Of a stretch of 64,000 nt of DNA, positions 51,519 to 61,534 are shown in pieces. Both the position numbers and the translations under genes were made by a program. Under the pieces are notes generated by a model. The model was not told the origin of the DNA, did no database searches, and saw only the letters and a list, made by a program, of their open reading frames with translations. The DNA comes from Candidatus Latescibacterota bacterium (GTDB lineage Bacteria > JAAXHH01). The first letter of the stretch is position 1; each line of letters begins with the position of its first letter. Location: the NCBI GenBank assembly GCA_022821085.1, contig JAJEEG010000006.1, positions 1,001,330-1,065,329 on the forward strand. The letters are read 5' to 3'.

Positions 51519-51986
51519 TCACTTGAGGGTGTGCACCTTGATCCGGACGGACCCGTCCTGCACGCTCAGGGTGGATTCGGCCAGGTTCAGCGGGACGTTG
51601 ACGGGACCACCCTCCGCGCTTTCCGGTTCCAGCGTCACGTCCAGCCTCGAAGGTTTGAGTCCTTCCCACGTTCCCCAATAGATATCGATGAAGAGGCCGA
51701 TGCCGAGGGTGAGCAGAATGTCCGCGACGATCACCGAGGGCAGCTTGACCTTCTGCAGGACGATCCACTTCGTCTCGTAGCCCGGCTTGGTGATCTCCAC
51801 AAGGTGGGACTCGTTCCGGGGAAGTTCGATCGTGAAGGGATTCGTGTCCCGGTCGATGCGGTCCGGGATCTTTATCCGGGCGTCCGCGGGGGTCACGTTG
51901 ATCTCCACTTTCTGGGTGTCGCCCAGAAACACCCGTCCACATCCGGCGGTGAAGAAGAGCAGAAGGCATAACGTCAAGCGCCGCAT
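51519..51986 (-). CDS. PEGA-type lipoprotein
   Basis: A 155-residue exported protein; ATG 51986 follows GGAGG. The signal peptide ends in a FFTAGCGR lipobox. Residues 27-70 (VEINVTPADARIKIPDRI, TIELPRNESHLVEITKPGYET) match a PEGA-like beta fold; a hydrophobic segment (LPSVIVADILLTLGIGLFID) and a short beta tail follow. Function unknown; convergent with the RibD-C gene. Confidence 0.78.
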   Translation of the reverse strand: MRRLTLCLLLFFTAGCGRVFLGDTQKVEINVTPADARIKIPDRIDRDTNPFTIELPRNESHLVEITKPGYETKWIVLQKVKLPSVIVADILLTLGIGLFIDIYWGTWEGLKPSRLDVTLEPESAEGGPVNVPLNLAESTLSVQDGSVRIKVHTLK

Positions 51987-52140
51987 CGATTTCCTCCGAT
52001 AAGCTAATATGTAGAGCCGGTCATCGACTCGTGAGGACGCGCGCATCGCGTCGGGAACGGCCTTGCCGGTCACGAACGAAACGGTTGCGACAGTCGCGGA
52101 CGTATGGCTGCGCGGGGCACGTTCGGGTCGACCGCATACC

Positions 52141-53106
52141 TCACGTCCAGCTCGTATAGGGCGGCAGCGGCCAGTTCGCTTCCCCTCCGATGGCCAGCGC
52201 CCGCGCCCGTTCGTCGTCGGTCAACGGGGTTACGTTGTCGGCGCCCGCATTCTCTTCCAGTTGCGCGCGGTTCTTCGCGCCGGGAATCACCGAGGTCACG
52301 CCCGGCGTGTCCAGCACGAACCGTAGCGCCGCCTGCACCATGGTGCGCTTTCCGCCTGCCGTCAGAAAGGACAGTTCCGACAGTTTCTTCAGTGCGGCAC
52401 GGATCCGGGGATTGTCGAAACGCCCGTGCCGGCGGTCCTGAGGATCGAGCCGGGACAAGGAACCGAAATACTTGCCGGTCAGCGCGCCCTGTGCGAGCGG
52501 CACGCGGATGAGCGTCCCCAGATTATGCGCTTTCGCGAACTGAAGCCCCGGCTGTCCCACCGGATTTACGATGCTGTAGCCGATCTGGGCCATCGAAAGT
52601 TCGCCCAGCGCCAGCAGGGCCCGCATGACTTCCGTTTCGTAGGTCGAGATGCCGAAGCACCGTATCTTGCCTGCTTCGACCAGCCGCGTCAACGCCTCCA
52701 CGATCGCCGGCATGCCGGCCTCGTCCGGTTCGCCGTGCAACTGGTAGATGTCGATATACTCGGTCCGCAGTCTTTCCAGGCTTCCTTCGCAGTTCCGCGC
52801 GATGTACCGCTGCAGCGGCTCTTCCGGGTCGTCGGACCGGGGCGCGACCTTTGTGGCGACCACGTAGCGGTCCCGCCTGCCTTGAAGTGCCCGGCCGATG
52901 ATCCTTTCGCTGTGGCCGGCGCCGTACCCGTTGGCCGTGTCGAGCAGGTTGATGCCGAGGGATTCCGCGTGTTGAATGGTGGCGATGGACTCTTCGTCGT
53001 CGATCCCCGACCAGTTCGCCCCGCCGGCCATCCCGGCCATGGGCCAGCAGCCCAGGCCGACGGACGAGACCTCGATCCCGGTCTTCCCCAGAACGCGGTG
53101 CTCCAC
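52141..53106 (-). CDS. Aldo/keto reductase
   Basis: A 321-residue NADPH-type oxidoreductase with the (beta/alpha)8 AKR fold: EHRVLGKTGIEVSSVGLG, LLDTANGYGAGHSERIIG (catalytic Asp and Tyr), VVATKVAPR (Lys) and DIYQLHGEPDE (His); the tail has TSVIPGAKNRAQLEENAGA. GTG 53106 is preferred because the protein then begins at the family position; a TTG start at 53139 adds 11 residues. Substrate unknown. Confidence 0.88.
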   Translation of the reverse strand: MEHRVLGKTGIEVSSVGLGCWPMAGMAGGANWSGIDDEESIATIQHAESLGINLLDTANGYGAGHSERIIGRALQGRRDRYVVATKVAPRSDDPEEPLQRYIARNCEGSLERLRTEYIDIYQLHGEPDEAGMPAIVEALTRLVEAGKIRCFGISTYETEVMRALLALGELSMAQIGYSIVNPVGQPGLQFAKAHNLGTLIRVPLAQGALTGKYFGSLSRLDPQDRRHGRFDNPRIRAALKKLSELSFLTAGGKRTMVQAALRFVLDTPGVTSVIPGAKNRAQLEENAGADNVTPLTDDERARALAIGGEANWPLPPYTSWT

Positions 53107-53142
53107 TGATCTAACGTCCCTTCGGCAACAAAGTTTCAATAT

Positions 53143-53184
53143 CGGCTGATCGTCAACGGCCGATCGTCAACGGCCGATCGTCGT
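53143..53184. repeat. Three-copy 14-base tandem repeat
   Basis: CGGCTGATCGTCAA (53143-53156), CGGCCGATCGTCAA (53157-53170) and CGGCCGATCGTCGT (53171-53184), each with a palindromic GATC core. It lies between the aldo/keto reductase start and the acylase stop. Confidence 0.8.
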
Positions 53185-53190
53185 CGCTAC

Positions 53191-55530
53191 TCAGCGAGGC
53201 GACAGCGTGAGCCGGTGCCCCTCGAGTGCTTCCACCGCATCCCGGCTGAACGCCAGTTGTAGATACTCGTCGTTCCCCCAGGTCTCCAGCAGGCTGCCGT
53301 AATAGGGACTACCAGGCTGGCCCGACTGCCCCGGCGTGATGATGAAGACCGACCGGTCCCAGTCTTCCGTGTCCAGGATGTGACGGAAGCTCACCGACGT
53401 GGCGGCGATGGTGCCGAACCCGCCCGACCGCTCCACGGCGGGCAGGGAGAAGGCATCGGACAGGAGATGGGTAAAGGGGCTTTTCTGCAGCCGGCCGTAC
53501 CGCCACTGGCTCCAGTCCTCGCCCAGTTCCGACTTCAGCCGGTCCACGGCTTTGCGCAGTCCGGCTTCCACGAGGGGCTGGCGTTCGTCATCCGGCGTCT
53601 CCGGGTCATAGGCGGCGGCTTCGGCCTCCCCCCGCCACCGGTACCAGACGGCCGCGCCAGCGCTGTCGCGATTCAGCACGCCGTTCCAGTCGGCTACGAG
53701 TGCGCGGGCCCGTTCGACTTCCGGGTCGTCCGACGTCCAGCCCTGAAACGACGGGATATCGGCCTCGGCCCGGAGCGAATAGGCATCCAGCTGGATCCGC
53801 TTGTGGTCTTCGATGGTGTATTTGCGGTTGGATTGCAGCAACTGTTTCATGCGCTCGATGCGGGAGTATTCGACGCCTCTTGATGAGTGGAACATGACCG
53901 GGCGTCCCGTGTAGTCCGGCGGATGGGAATCGTTATTGGCCGTCCCGACCCAGCCGCGCTGGGGGTTGTATTCCCTGGGCAGGTCCTCCCTGAATCCCTG
54001 CCACTCGTACCGCCCGTCGCCGGGGACGGGCAGCCGGCCGTTCCAGCCCTCGCGGTCCGGCGTGAGGGCCGATACCTGGAAGGCGATGTTGCCCTCCACG
54101 TCGCCGAAAACCAGGTTATGCGTCGGCACCTTCCAGAACATGGCCCGTTCGAAGAAGTCCTCGGCGCTTTCGGCCTGGGCCATGCGGAAGCAACCCAGGT
54201 ACGGCGCGGTGCCCGGCTCGTGGGTAATGGAACGCACGGCATAGACCACGCCGTTCTCCGGATCTTCGTAGAATACGGGACCGTGGCGGCTGTACTTCAG
54301 CACGACTTCCCGCGGCTCCTCGCCCTTTACCGGTATCTCCTCCGTGATGACGCGCAGGGGTTCCCATCCGCCCCGCCACCGCACCATGTCCGGCTGGTCG
54401 GGGTGGAGCTCCTCCACATACACGTCGTTCACGTCGACCCCCGCGAAGGTGAATCCCCAGGCGACCCGGTCGTTATGGCCGGCGTTCACGCCCACGAAGG
54501 GCGGCTCGCTGGCCCCGATCACGTTCCAGCCCGGGGCGTTCAGATGGGCATAGTACCGCAGCGAGGGGTTCTCCAGGCGGCGATGGGGGTCGTTGACGAC
54601 CATGACCTGGCCCGTGATGGACAGGGCACCGCTCACGGCCCAGTTGTTGCTGCCGATCTCGAGCAGCTGTTCTTCAGTGGGCGCTTCGGCCTGGCGGTCC
54701 GGGGGGACCAGGCCCGTATACGGTTCCACGAGTTCCAATTGCGGCAGGCGGCCGGGTACCAGGGGATCGCCCTCCCCTTTCCGCATTGCGGCCACGATGT
54801 CCTCGTGGACGATGGTCACGTCCAGGCCTTCCGGCACCACGAGATCATCCCAGGGCAGGGGCGCCGCGCGGAGATTGGCCTCCTCGACCCCCAGCTCCGC
54901 TACCGACCGGGCCAGCCGGATCTCGTCCCCGGCATCGTTTCCCGCACTCGGGAAGAAGAGACCGGTCCAGCGCCGAACCACCGTCTCCTTCGACCAACGG
55001 CCGGGCTGGATGCCCGTCAGCTTGAACTCCACCGGCAGATTGTCGGCGTGTGTGTCGATGTAGGCGTTGACGCCGTTCGCATAGGCCGTGAAGATGCGCT
55101 CGCCCTCGGCGTGGTAGCTGGTCCACTCCCGGTCGTCGAAGGGGCCGCGATACATCATGAGCCGCGTCCGGGCGTCGTAGTCGAAGGCCTCGGGGCCGAA
55201 GATCTCCGCGAGGCGGCCTTCCCGCCACCGCCGCCAAAGTTCCATCTGCCACAGGCGGTCCTGGGCCATGACGTAGCCCTGGGCAAAGAAGAGGTCATCC
55301 GTGTTCTGCGCGTAGATGTGCGGAATGCCGTGCCGGTCGCGGATCACCTCGACGGGCTCCTGCAGCCCTTCCAGGGTCAGCTCCCCCTCGATCTGGGTGA
55401 GGGACGCGCGGGCCAGGGAAAGCAACTGCTCGTCTGAATCCACGGTTTCCACCTCCTCGCCGCAGCCCATGGCCAACAGGGGAATTACAACGAGCACGGC
55501 AATATAATGCATGCATTTCGTAAACGACAT
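53191..55530 (-). CDS. Penicillin acylase-family lipoprotein
   Basis: A 779-residue N-terminal nucleophile hydrolase precursor. Signal peptide with LLAMGCGEE lipobox; VIRDRHGIPHIYAQNTDDL and QGYVMAQDRLWQMELWRR mark the alpha chain; the catalytic serine of the beta chain is in GSNNWAVSGALS (about 295), where self-cleavage is expected; NDPHRRLENPSLRYYAHL follows. Family members cut acyl amides, including penicillins and acyl-homoserine lactones; the true substrate is unknown. GGAGGAG lies 9 bases before the ATG. Confidence 0.92.
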   Translation of the reverse strand: MSFTKCMHYIAVLVVIPLLAMGCGEEVETVDSDEQLLSLARASLTQIEGELTLEGLQEPVEVIRDRHGIPHIYAQNTDDLFFAQGYVMAQDRLWQMELWRRWREGRLAEIFGPEAFDYDARTRLMMYRGPFDDREWTSYHAEGERIFTAYANGVNAYIDTHADNLPVEFKLTGIQPGRWSKETVVRRWTGLFFPSAGNDAGDEIRLARSVAELGVEEANLRAAPLPWDDLVVPEGLDVTIVHEDIVAAMRKGEGDPLVPGRLPQLELVEPYTGLVPPDRQAEAPTEEQLLEIGSNNWAVSGALSITGQVMVVNDPHRRLENPSLRYYAHLNAPGWNVIGASEPPFVGVNAGHNDRVAWGFTFAGVDVNDVYVEELHPDQPDMVRWRGGWEPLRVITEEIPVKGEEPREVVLKYSRHGPVFYEDPENGVVYAVRSITHEPGTAPYLGCFRMAQAESAEDFFERAMFWKVPTHNLVFGDVEGNIAFQVSALTPDREGWNGRLPVPGDGRYEWQGFREDLPREYNPQRGWVGTANNDSHPPDYTGRPVMFHSSRGVEYSRIERMKQLLQSNRKYTIEDHKRIQLDAYSLRAEADIPSFQGWTSDDPEVERARALVADWNGVLNRDSAGAAVWYRWRGEAEAAAYDPETPDDERQPLVEAGLRKAVDRLKSELGEDWSQWRYGRLQKSPFTHLLSDAFSLPAVERSGGFGTIAATSVSFRHILDTEDWDRSVFIITPGQSGQPGSPYYGSLLETWGNDEYLQLAFSRDAVEALEGHRLTLSPR

Positions 55531-55702
55531 GGATGGCTCCTCCCGCTACCCGCCGGCGTGTTGCTCAGTTCATATCAAGGCTGATATCACATGGTTACAA
55601 AAAACCGAAAAGTCGCCGCCGAACTTCCCTTAGCATCCTATCATGCGGCCGTCCGGATGTCAAGAATCCGAAGACCTGATGAGTCGAGCAACCTGGTTTG
55701 GC

Positions 55703-56659
55703 TCAGTCGCGCAACTCCGCCCGGATGCGGTCGGCCAGTTTCATCGTCTCGACGGCCTCGTCCAGGCCCGCCGCGGGCAGGCTGACCGGCCGGTCTTCCT
55801 TGATGCAATCGACCAGGAAGCGGGCCTGTTCGGCGGTGCCGGCCGATTCCAACTCGTCGAAAACCTGTTCTTTCCCATCGCGTTGCACCACGACTCGCCT
55901 GACGCCTTCCAGGTAGGCCGAACAGTCTCTGCCATGAATTTCGTAACGTTCCAGGCGGGCATCTGTCGTGAAATTGGCCGTAAGCTGGGCCACGCACCCG
56001 TTCTCGAAGCGGATGAGGGCCGCGTAGACGTCGACGAATGGGGAATTCACCCGGCGGGCGACGGCGTGCAGCTCGGCGATGGGAGAACTGCCGGCCAGGG
56101 ACCGGGTCAGGTCGATGGCATGGATCGGCGTCTCGTAGATGAAGTTGTCCAGCAGGTGATCGGGGAAGCCCCGCGCCTGCAGATCTGTCATGCTCTTGTG
56201 GAATTCCGCCACGATCTGGGTAATGGGTCCCCGCTCTTCGATCATGCCCCGCGCCTTGCAGATCAGCGAATGGAAACGGCGGTTCCAGCCGACCAGCACC
56301 TTCGCGCCGGACGCGTTGGCGGCGTCGCGAAGCCCCTCGGTCTCCGCGCCGGACAGCCCGGGCGGCTTCTCCAGCAGCGTGTGGACCCCGGCCTGGATCA
56401 CCGGCAGCGCGCACCGGCCGTTCAGGTGGGCCGGCGTCGCGATGACCGCCAGGTCCAGTTCCTCATTCGCCAGCATATCCCCGATGTCTTCATACCTTCG
56501 CGGAACGGCGTGCTCGGAAGCCACCCGGTCTCTCAGTTCCTCCACCGGATCGCACACGGCCACGAACCGCAGGTCGTCGAAGGGCTTCATGGTTTCGATA
56601 TGACCCCGACCCCTGCCGCCGCACCCGATCAGGGCGGTTTTAAGGACTGCTTCAGGCAT
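55703..56659 (-). CDS. Gfo/Idh/MocA-family oxidoreductase
   Basis: A 318-residue NAD(P)-dependent sugar-type dehydrogenase. Rossmann motif LIGCGGRGRGHIETMK, VAVCDPVEE, the EKPPGLSG motif (EKP with catalytic Lys) and the C-terminal dimerisation fold. ATG 56659 has AGGAG eight bases upstream. It is divergent from the phytanoyl-CoA dioxygenase gene and probably belongs to the same catabolic set. Confidence 0.9.
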   Translation of the reverse strand: MPEAVLKTALIGCGGRGRGHIETMKPFDDLRFVAVCDPVEELRDRVASEHAVPRRYEDIGDMLANEELDLAVIATPAHLNGRCALPVIQAGVHTLLEKPPGLSGAETEGLRDAANASGAKVLVGWNRRFHSLICKARGMIEERGPITQIVAEFHKSMTDLQARGFPDHLLDNFIYETPIHAIDLTRSLAGSSPIAELHAVARRVNSPFVDVYAALIRFENGCVAQLTANFTTDARLERYEIHGRDCSAYLEGVRRVVVQRDGKEQVFDELESAGTAEQARFLVDCIKEDRPVSLPAAGLDEAVETMKLADRIRAELRD

Positions 56660-56805
56660 TTGAGTTGCTCCTGGCGCGCTGGCAAGACCAGTAGTGAGAT
56701 GCGGCATTGTTTGTGTAGCGATAATCGCAGTGAACTACTTGACGCTAGCAATGTATGATCATTTCTTTTGCATGTAAACAAACCAATTCGAAGCCTAATC
56801 GTCGC

Positions 56806-57543
56806 ATGCCAGATCTCGAGTTTTTTAAACAGAACGGTTACGTCAACCTCGGTCAGGTATTTACCGGCGAGGAACTGAGTCGATTCATCGACCTGTACGA
56901 CCGCGATCGGTCGGAATCGGGATGCTTCTGGCATCCCATTTCCAATCACGGCCACCAGACCCTGAACTGCGATCCGCTGATCTCTTCGCCGGAAATCGAC
57001 AGCCTCATCCGCCATCCCGCCCTGATCGGTCCCATCGAGACTATCCTCGAAGGCCCCAGCTGGCTCGGGGAGGTGTGCCTGCGTCACATGGTCCCGCGCG
57101 ACGGCAATCCGGAGGAGATCTGGCACCGCGACCGTCCGCACGCGACGGACCGGCCCTACCGGTGCGGCTATTTGCAGATGATGCTCTACCTGACCGATGT
57201 CCACGAGGGTACGCACTGCTTTTCCATTTCGCCGGAGCCGTGCGACGGTCCCATCCTCGATACCCCGGAGCAACTCGCGCAGCGCGGCAAGGTCCATCTG
57301 CACGGCCCGGCGGGCACCGTCATCCTGTTCAACCTGTCCGTGCTTCACGCCGCGACCGTACGGATCACCCCGCATGAGCGCAAGACGGTTCAGATCTACT
57401 ACGGCCATCGCGATGGCCCTGCACTCAGCGACTGTACCATGATTCCCACCCGGCTCTGGCGGGACCATCCCGACCCGGAGGTACGGGGCTTCTACGGTAT
57501 GATGACCAGCCGTACCCGGAAGTATGCCGAGGCCTTCGGTTGA
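56806..57543 (+). CDS. Phytanoyl-CoA dioxygenase-family protein
   Basis: A 245-residue Fe(II)/2-oxoglutarate oxygenase. Double-stranded beta-helix with metal ligands H-x-D in IWHRDRPHATD and the distal His in LSVLHAATVRITPHERK (the Arg binds 2-oxoglutarate). An upstream ATG at 56755 is in frame but lies in the divergent promoter region, so ATG 56806 is preferred. Followed by a 2-hydroxyacid dehydrogenase, sulfatase and MDR enzyme on the same strand. Confidence 0.88.
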   Translation: MPDLEFFKQNGYVNLGQVFTGEELSRFIDLYDRDRSESGCFWHPISNHGHQTLNCDPLISSPEIDSLIRHPALIGPIETILEGPSWLGEVCLRHMVPRDGNPEEIWHRDRPHATDRPYRCGYLQMMLYLTDVHEGTHCFSISPEPCDGPILDTPEQLAQRGKVHLHGPAGTVILFNLSVLHAATVRITPHERKTVQIYYGHRDGPALSDCTMIPTRLWRDHPDPEVRGFYGMMTSRTRKYAEAFG

Positions 57544-57635
57544 GAAACGGAAGCCGTGCTGGCCAATCCGATCGATACCGACAATCCGGCCGATAGCGTC
57601 ATTTCCGGCCGATGCCTGCACATTAAGGAGAGTGA

Positions 57636-58694
57636 ATGTCGAACAACCGACCGCGAGTAGTCATCGCCTGCAGTGAACGGGTACGCAACGGCTACCTGCC
57701 GCCAATGGAGCTGTCCCGCCTCGAGGCGTTTGCCGATTGGGCATGGTTCCACAGCGAGAGCGGCGGCGGAATCTACGATACCAGCACGGATCCCGAGACT
57801 GCGGCGCGGTTGGCGAAGGAAATGTCCGGCGTGGATGCGCTCGTCGTCTGCCACGGCGCGCCGCGGATCGATGCCACGATCCTCGACGCCGCGCCCCGGC
57901 TGCGATTCGTCGGCGAACTGGAAGGCGACCGGTTTGCGGCGAGACTGGACCTGGATACGCTATGGGCCCGGGGCATCCGCACGGTAGATACGACGAACGG
58001 GTCCACCTATCCCGTGGCCGAATGGGCCCTGGCCCTGACGCTGATTTCCATGCGCAACGCCGGCGCGCTTTTCCGCCGCATCGTCGACCGCAACACGCAG
58101 GATCGAAGCCTCATTCCGCCCATGGCGGGCATCCTCACCGGCAAGCGGGTGGGGCTGATCGGCGGCGGACACATGGGCCGGCGGCTGATGAAGCTGCTGC
58201 GCCCATTCGAAGTCGAGCTCTGGGTGCACGATCCATACCTGCCGCAGGAGATGCCCGAAGCCCTGGGATTCATTCAAACGTCGCTTGAAAACGTGCTTTC
58301 ACAGTGTGACGCGATCATTTGCGTGGCACCCCTCACCCCCCATACCCGGGGCATGATCGGCCCGCGAGAGCTGGAACTCATACCATCCGGCGCGGTGTTC
58401 GTAAACGTTTCGCGCGGGGCCATCGTCGATTCCGCGGCCCTGATCGAACGCCTCAAGCGCGGGGACATCGCCGCGGGGCTGGACGTTTTCGACCCGGAAC
58501 CCATCCCCGAAGGCAGCGAGATCATCGGACTGCCGAACGTTTTTCTGACCCCGCACTTCTCCGGTCGGACGGGAGAGGACTATCCCCACTTCTTCCACTA
58601 CATGGTCGATGAGCTGGACCGGTTCTTCTCCGGTCACGAGACCTGGTTCAACCTGACGCCGCGCTCGAAGGCCAACCGCGAAGGGAACGCATGA
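57636..58694 (+). CDS. D-2-hydroxyacid dehydrogenase family protein
   Basis: A 352-residue NAD-dependent dehydrogenase: GKRVGLIGGGHMGRRLMKLLRPFEVELWVHDPY (split NAD motif, about 170-200), CVAPLTPHTRGMIG (substrate Arg), FVNVSRGAIVDSAALI and a C-terminal LTPHFSGRTGEDYPHF (catalytic His). AAGGAGAG precedes the ATG. It overlaps the sulfatase start by 4 bases, so the two are translationally coupled. Substrate unknown. Confidence 0.9.
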   Translation: MSNNRPRVVIACSERVRNGYLPPMELSRLEAFADWAWFHSESGGGIYDTSTDPETAARLAKEMSGVDALVVCHGAPRIDATILDAAPRLRFVGELEGDRFAARLDLDTLWARGIRTVDTTNGSTYPVAEWALALTLISMRNAGALFRRIVDRNTQDRSLIPPMAGILTGKRVGLIGGGHMGRRLMKLLRPFEVELWVHDPYLPQEMPEALGFIQTSLENVLSQCDAIICVAPLTPHTRGMIGPRELELIPSGAVFVNVSRGAIVDSAALIERLKRGDIAAGLDVFDPEPIPEGSEIIGLPNVFLTPHFSGRTGEDYPHFFHYMVDELDRFFSGHETWFNLTPRSKANREGNA

Positions 58695-60118
58695 AAAGCC
58701 CCAACCTGCTCTACATCTTCACCGATCAGCAGCGCGCGGATACATTGGGGTGTTATGGGAACCACCAGATCGAAACTCCCGCGCTCAACGCGCTGGCGTC
58801 GGACAGCTTCGTGTTCGAAAACGCCTACGTGAGCCAGCCCGTATGCAGCCCGGCCCGGGCCACTATGCTTACGGGACTGTGGCCCCATACGGCAGGCGTT
58901 CCGTCCTGCAACGTGCCCCTGGGCGCCGACACGCCGACCATCGCCGAAATGCTGCCCGAAACATACGAAACGGCTTTCATGGGGAAATGGCACCTGGGGG
59001 ACGAGATCTTCCCGCAGCACGGCTTCAAGACCTGGGTGGGCACGGAAGACCAGTATCGCCGCGGTTACTCGGAAGCGGATCGGCTCTCCGAAGTCAGCGA
59101 CTATCATCATTTCCTGGCGGATAAGGGATACGCGCCGGACATCGAGCTGCTGGGACAAAAGGTCTTCTCGCGGCACTACGCGGCCTCCCTGCCGGAGGAA
59201 TGCACCAAGGCGTGGTATCTTGGCGAGCGCGCGGCCGACTACATTCGCCAAAGCGGCGACGACCCCTTTGCCCTCTGCGTCAGCTACCTCGAGCCCCATC
59301 CCCCGCACACCGGTCCGTTGAACGAATACTACGATCCGGATAGCCTGCCTACCGGCCCGGCGTTCATGCGGCAGCCTTCCGACGACGCGCCGCTTCTCGT
59401 CCGCCTGATGGCCGCCTACTACATGCAGTCGGAGAACTACGGGCTGGACCTGCGTACCGAGGCGGGCTGGCGGGCGCTCATGGCACGGTACTGGGGCAAC
59501 ATCACCCTGGTGGACCGTTCGGTCGGGAGGATCCTCAAGGCCCTGGAGGAAAGCGGCAAGGCCGATGACACCATCGTCGTCTTCACGTCGGACCACGGCG
59601 AGCTGATGGGCGATCACGGCATCCTGGGCAAGACGCTCATGTACGAGGAGTCCATCAAGGTACCCATGGTGCTGCGCGCGCCGATGGTGGATCAACCCCC
59701 GCGCCGAGTAGGCGGCCGGTTCAGCCATATCGACCTGGTCCCCACGCTGATGGAATTGCTTGGCCTCGATCGGCCGGACCGGCTGCAGGGTCGGAGCCGG
59801 GTTCCGGTATTGCAGGGGCGCGAAAACCTGGACGCCGCCGACGTATTCGTCGAATGGAGCGGCGCCGACGGCCACGCTCCGGCCGGATTCGGCGAAGCGG
59901 AACCGAACCGGAGCATGGTCCACCCGTATCGGACCATCGTGGCCGCGGACGGCTGGAAGCTCAACCTGTATGGGAAGGGGCAGGGGGAATTGTACGATCT
60001 GAACAGCGATCCCCATGAGCTGGAGAATCTGTATCACCGGGGCGAGCAGACCGGCCGGATCGCGGATCTGACGGAGCGGATCCGGGCCTGGCAGGAGGAG
60101 ACGGAGGATCAGCCATGA
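58691..60118 (+). CDS. Type I sulfatase (arylsulfatase family)
   Basis: A 475-residue formylglycine sulfatase: LLYIFTDQQRADTLGCYGN (metal Asps), QPVCSPARATMLTG (CxPxR maturation motif, Cys to formylglycine), FMGKWHLGD and FTSDHGELMGDHG. No signal peptide is seen, so it may act in the cytoplasm on imported sulfated compounds. The C-terminal end resembles choline-sulfatase-like members, but substrate cannot be told. Overlaps the next gene's start by 4 bases. Confidence 0.92.
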   Translation: MKSPNLLYIFTDQQRADTLGCYGNHQIETPALNALASDSFVFENAYVSQPVCSPARATMLTGLWPHTAGVPSCNVPLGADTPTIAEMLPETYETAFMGKWHLGDEIFPQHGFKTWVGTEDQYRRGYSEADRLSEVSDYHHFLADKGYAPDIELLGQKVFSRHYAASLPEECTKAWYLGERAADYIRQSGDDPFALCVSYLEPHPPHTGPLNEYYDPDSLPTGPAFMRQPSDDAPLLVRLMAAYYMQSENYGLDLRTEAGWRALMARYWGNITLVDRSVGRILKALEESGKADDTIVVFTSDHGELMGDHGILGKTLMYEESIKVPMVLRAPMVDQPPRRVGGRFSHIDLVPTLMELLGLDRPDRLQGRSRVPVLQGRENLDAADVFVEWSGADGHAPAGFGEAEPNRSMVHPYRTIVAADGWKLNLYGKGQGELYDLNSDPHELENLYHRGEQTGRIADLTERIRAWQEETEDQP

Positions 60119-61218
60119 AAACTGGAAAAGTCGCGGTCTTTACCCAGGCCCAGGCACCGATGGAGATTCGTGAGTACCCCGTACCATCGGTTGCGGCGGA
60201 CGACATGCTCGTCCGGATGCGCGTGGCGAATATCTGCGGATCCGACCTGCACATCTGGCGTGGACACGGCCCCAGGATAGAGACCGGTATCCCCCAGGTA
60301 CTCGGACATGAGATGGTCGGTACCATCGACGCCATGGGGCGCAACGTCACCACGGACAGTGTCGGTCAGCCATTGTCCGAAGGGGACCGCATCGTCTACT
60401 CCTATTTCAAACCGTGTCAAAAATGCTGGACGTGCCTCAACGGCAAGCCAGGATGCCCCGACCGCTACAGAGACTGGATCGGCGTCTCGAGTGATCAGAC
60501 GCCGCACTTCCACGGCGCTTACGGCGAATACTACTATATGAAACGCGGCCACTGGGTCTTCAAGGTGCCCGATGATCTCTCGGACGCGATCGTATCCCCG
60601 ATCAATTGCGCCCTGTCGGAAGTGATTTACGGTCTTAACCAGATCGGCGTCACCCTGGGCGACACGGTGGTCATTCAGGGGGCGGGCGGACTCGGACTCT
60701 ACGCGACCGCGGTAGCCCGGGAGATGGGGGCGGGCCGGATCATCGTCCTCGACCGGTTCCCGGCGCGTCTCGCACTCGCCCGGGAATTCGGCGCCGACGA
60801 CACCCTCAACGTCGATGAGATCGAAATGAAGTCACGCGTCGAGTTCGTACTCGACCATACGGGCGGAGTCGGCGCCGACCTGGTCGCCGAGTTCGTGGGA
60901 TCGCCCCACGTGCTCGCCGAAGGCATAGACATGCTCAGGTGGGGCGGCCGCTATCTCTGGATCGGCAACATAAACCTCGAATTCCCGACGGAGATCGATC
61001 CGGGCAACATCGTCCGGTGCAGCAAGGCGATTCGCGGGGTAATCGTCTACGAACCCTGGGTCATCCCGCGCGCCCTCGAATTCCTGAGTCGCACCCAGGA
61101 CAAGTACCCGTTCCACAAGATCATCTCCGATACCTTCTCATTCATCGATATCAACGAGGCATTCACCTATGCGGGCGCGGGTTCGGCGATTCGCGTCGGG
61201 CTGGAGTTTGACGCGTAG
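60115..61218 (+). CDS. Zinc-dependent MDR dehydrogenase
   Basis: A 367-residue alcohol/polyol dehydrogenase with both zinc sites: catalytic Cys in ANICGSDLHIWRG, GHEMVG (His-Glu) and the structural cysteines in PCQKCWTCLNGKPGC. Rossmann motif GAGGLGLYATAVAREMGAG. It differs from the zinc-poor MDR at 18368. Its start overlaps the sulfatase stop, forming the end of a tightly packed unit. Confidence 0.92.
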   Translation: MKTGKVAVFTQAQAPMEIREYPVPSVAADDMLVRMRVANICGSDLHIWRGHGPRIETGIPQVLGHEMVGTIDAMGRNVTTDSVGQPLSEGDRIVYSYFKPCQKCWTCLNGKPGCPDRYRDWIGVSSDQTPHFHGAYGEYYYMKRGHWVFKVPDDLSDAIVSPINCALSEVIYGLNQIGVTLGDTVVIQGAGGLGLYATAVAREMGAGRIIVLDRFPARLALAREFGADDTLNVDEIEMKSRVEFVLDHTGGVGADLVAEFVGSPHVLAEGIDMLRWGGRYLWIGNINLEFPTEIDPGNIVRCSKAIRGVIVYEPWVIPRALEFLSRTQDKYPFHKIISDTFSFIDINEAFTYAGAGSAIRVGLEFDA

Positions 61219-61534
61219 TTCCAGTAGTCTTAGGATATAATGAGAATCCGTGCAAGGAACACCATACTAGCGACGAAGGCAAACGGATACTCCAATATAA
61301 CGGTGCTTTTGCTGCAAGATTTGACTCGCACGCAATCTAGTGTATGAATGATAACTTGTTTGACTTCATATTTCCTTTGGTAGGCGGATGCGGTAGACGT
61401 GAAAATATTACATGAGCAACAAGAGGGATTTTTGTTTGTAAGGATTGGTCGATTGAGTACATATATGGCGATTAAATCGTAGCATATCTTGCCGACTCCT
61501 ATATTGATCATTCATAGCATAAGGAGTAGAATCG
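61219..61534. other. AT-rich spacer before hicBA
   Basis: About 315 bases at much lower GC than neighbours. No credible gene. It holds an 11-base palindrome CGATTAAATCG (61469-61479), 56 bases before hicB, that could be an antitoxin operator. Confidence 0.5.

Noticed and set aside
61230-61511. 93-residue minus-strand frame before hicBA
   Set aside because: AT-rich, no signature, no ribosome binding site; probably chance.
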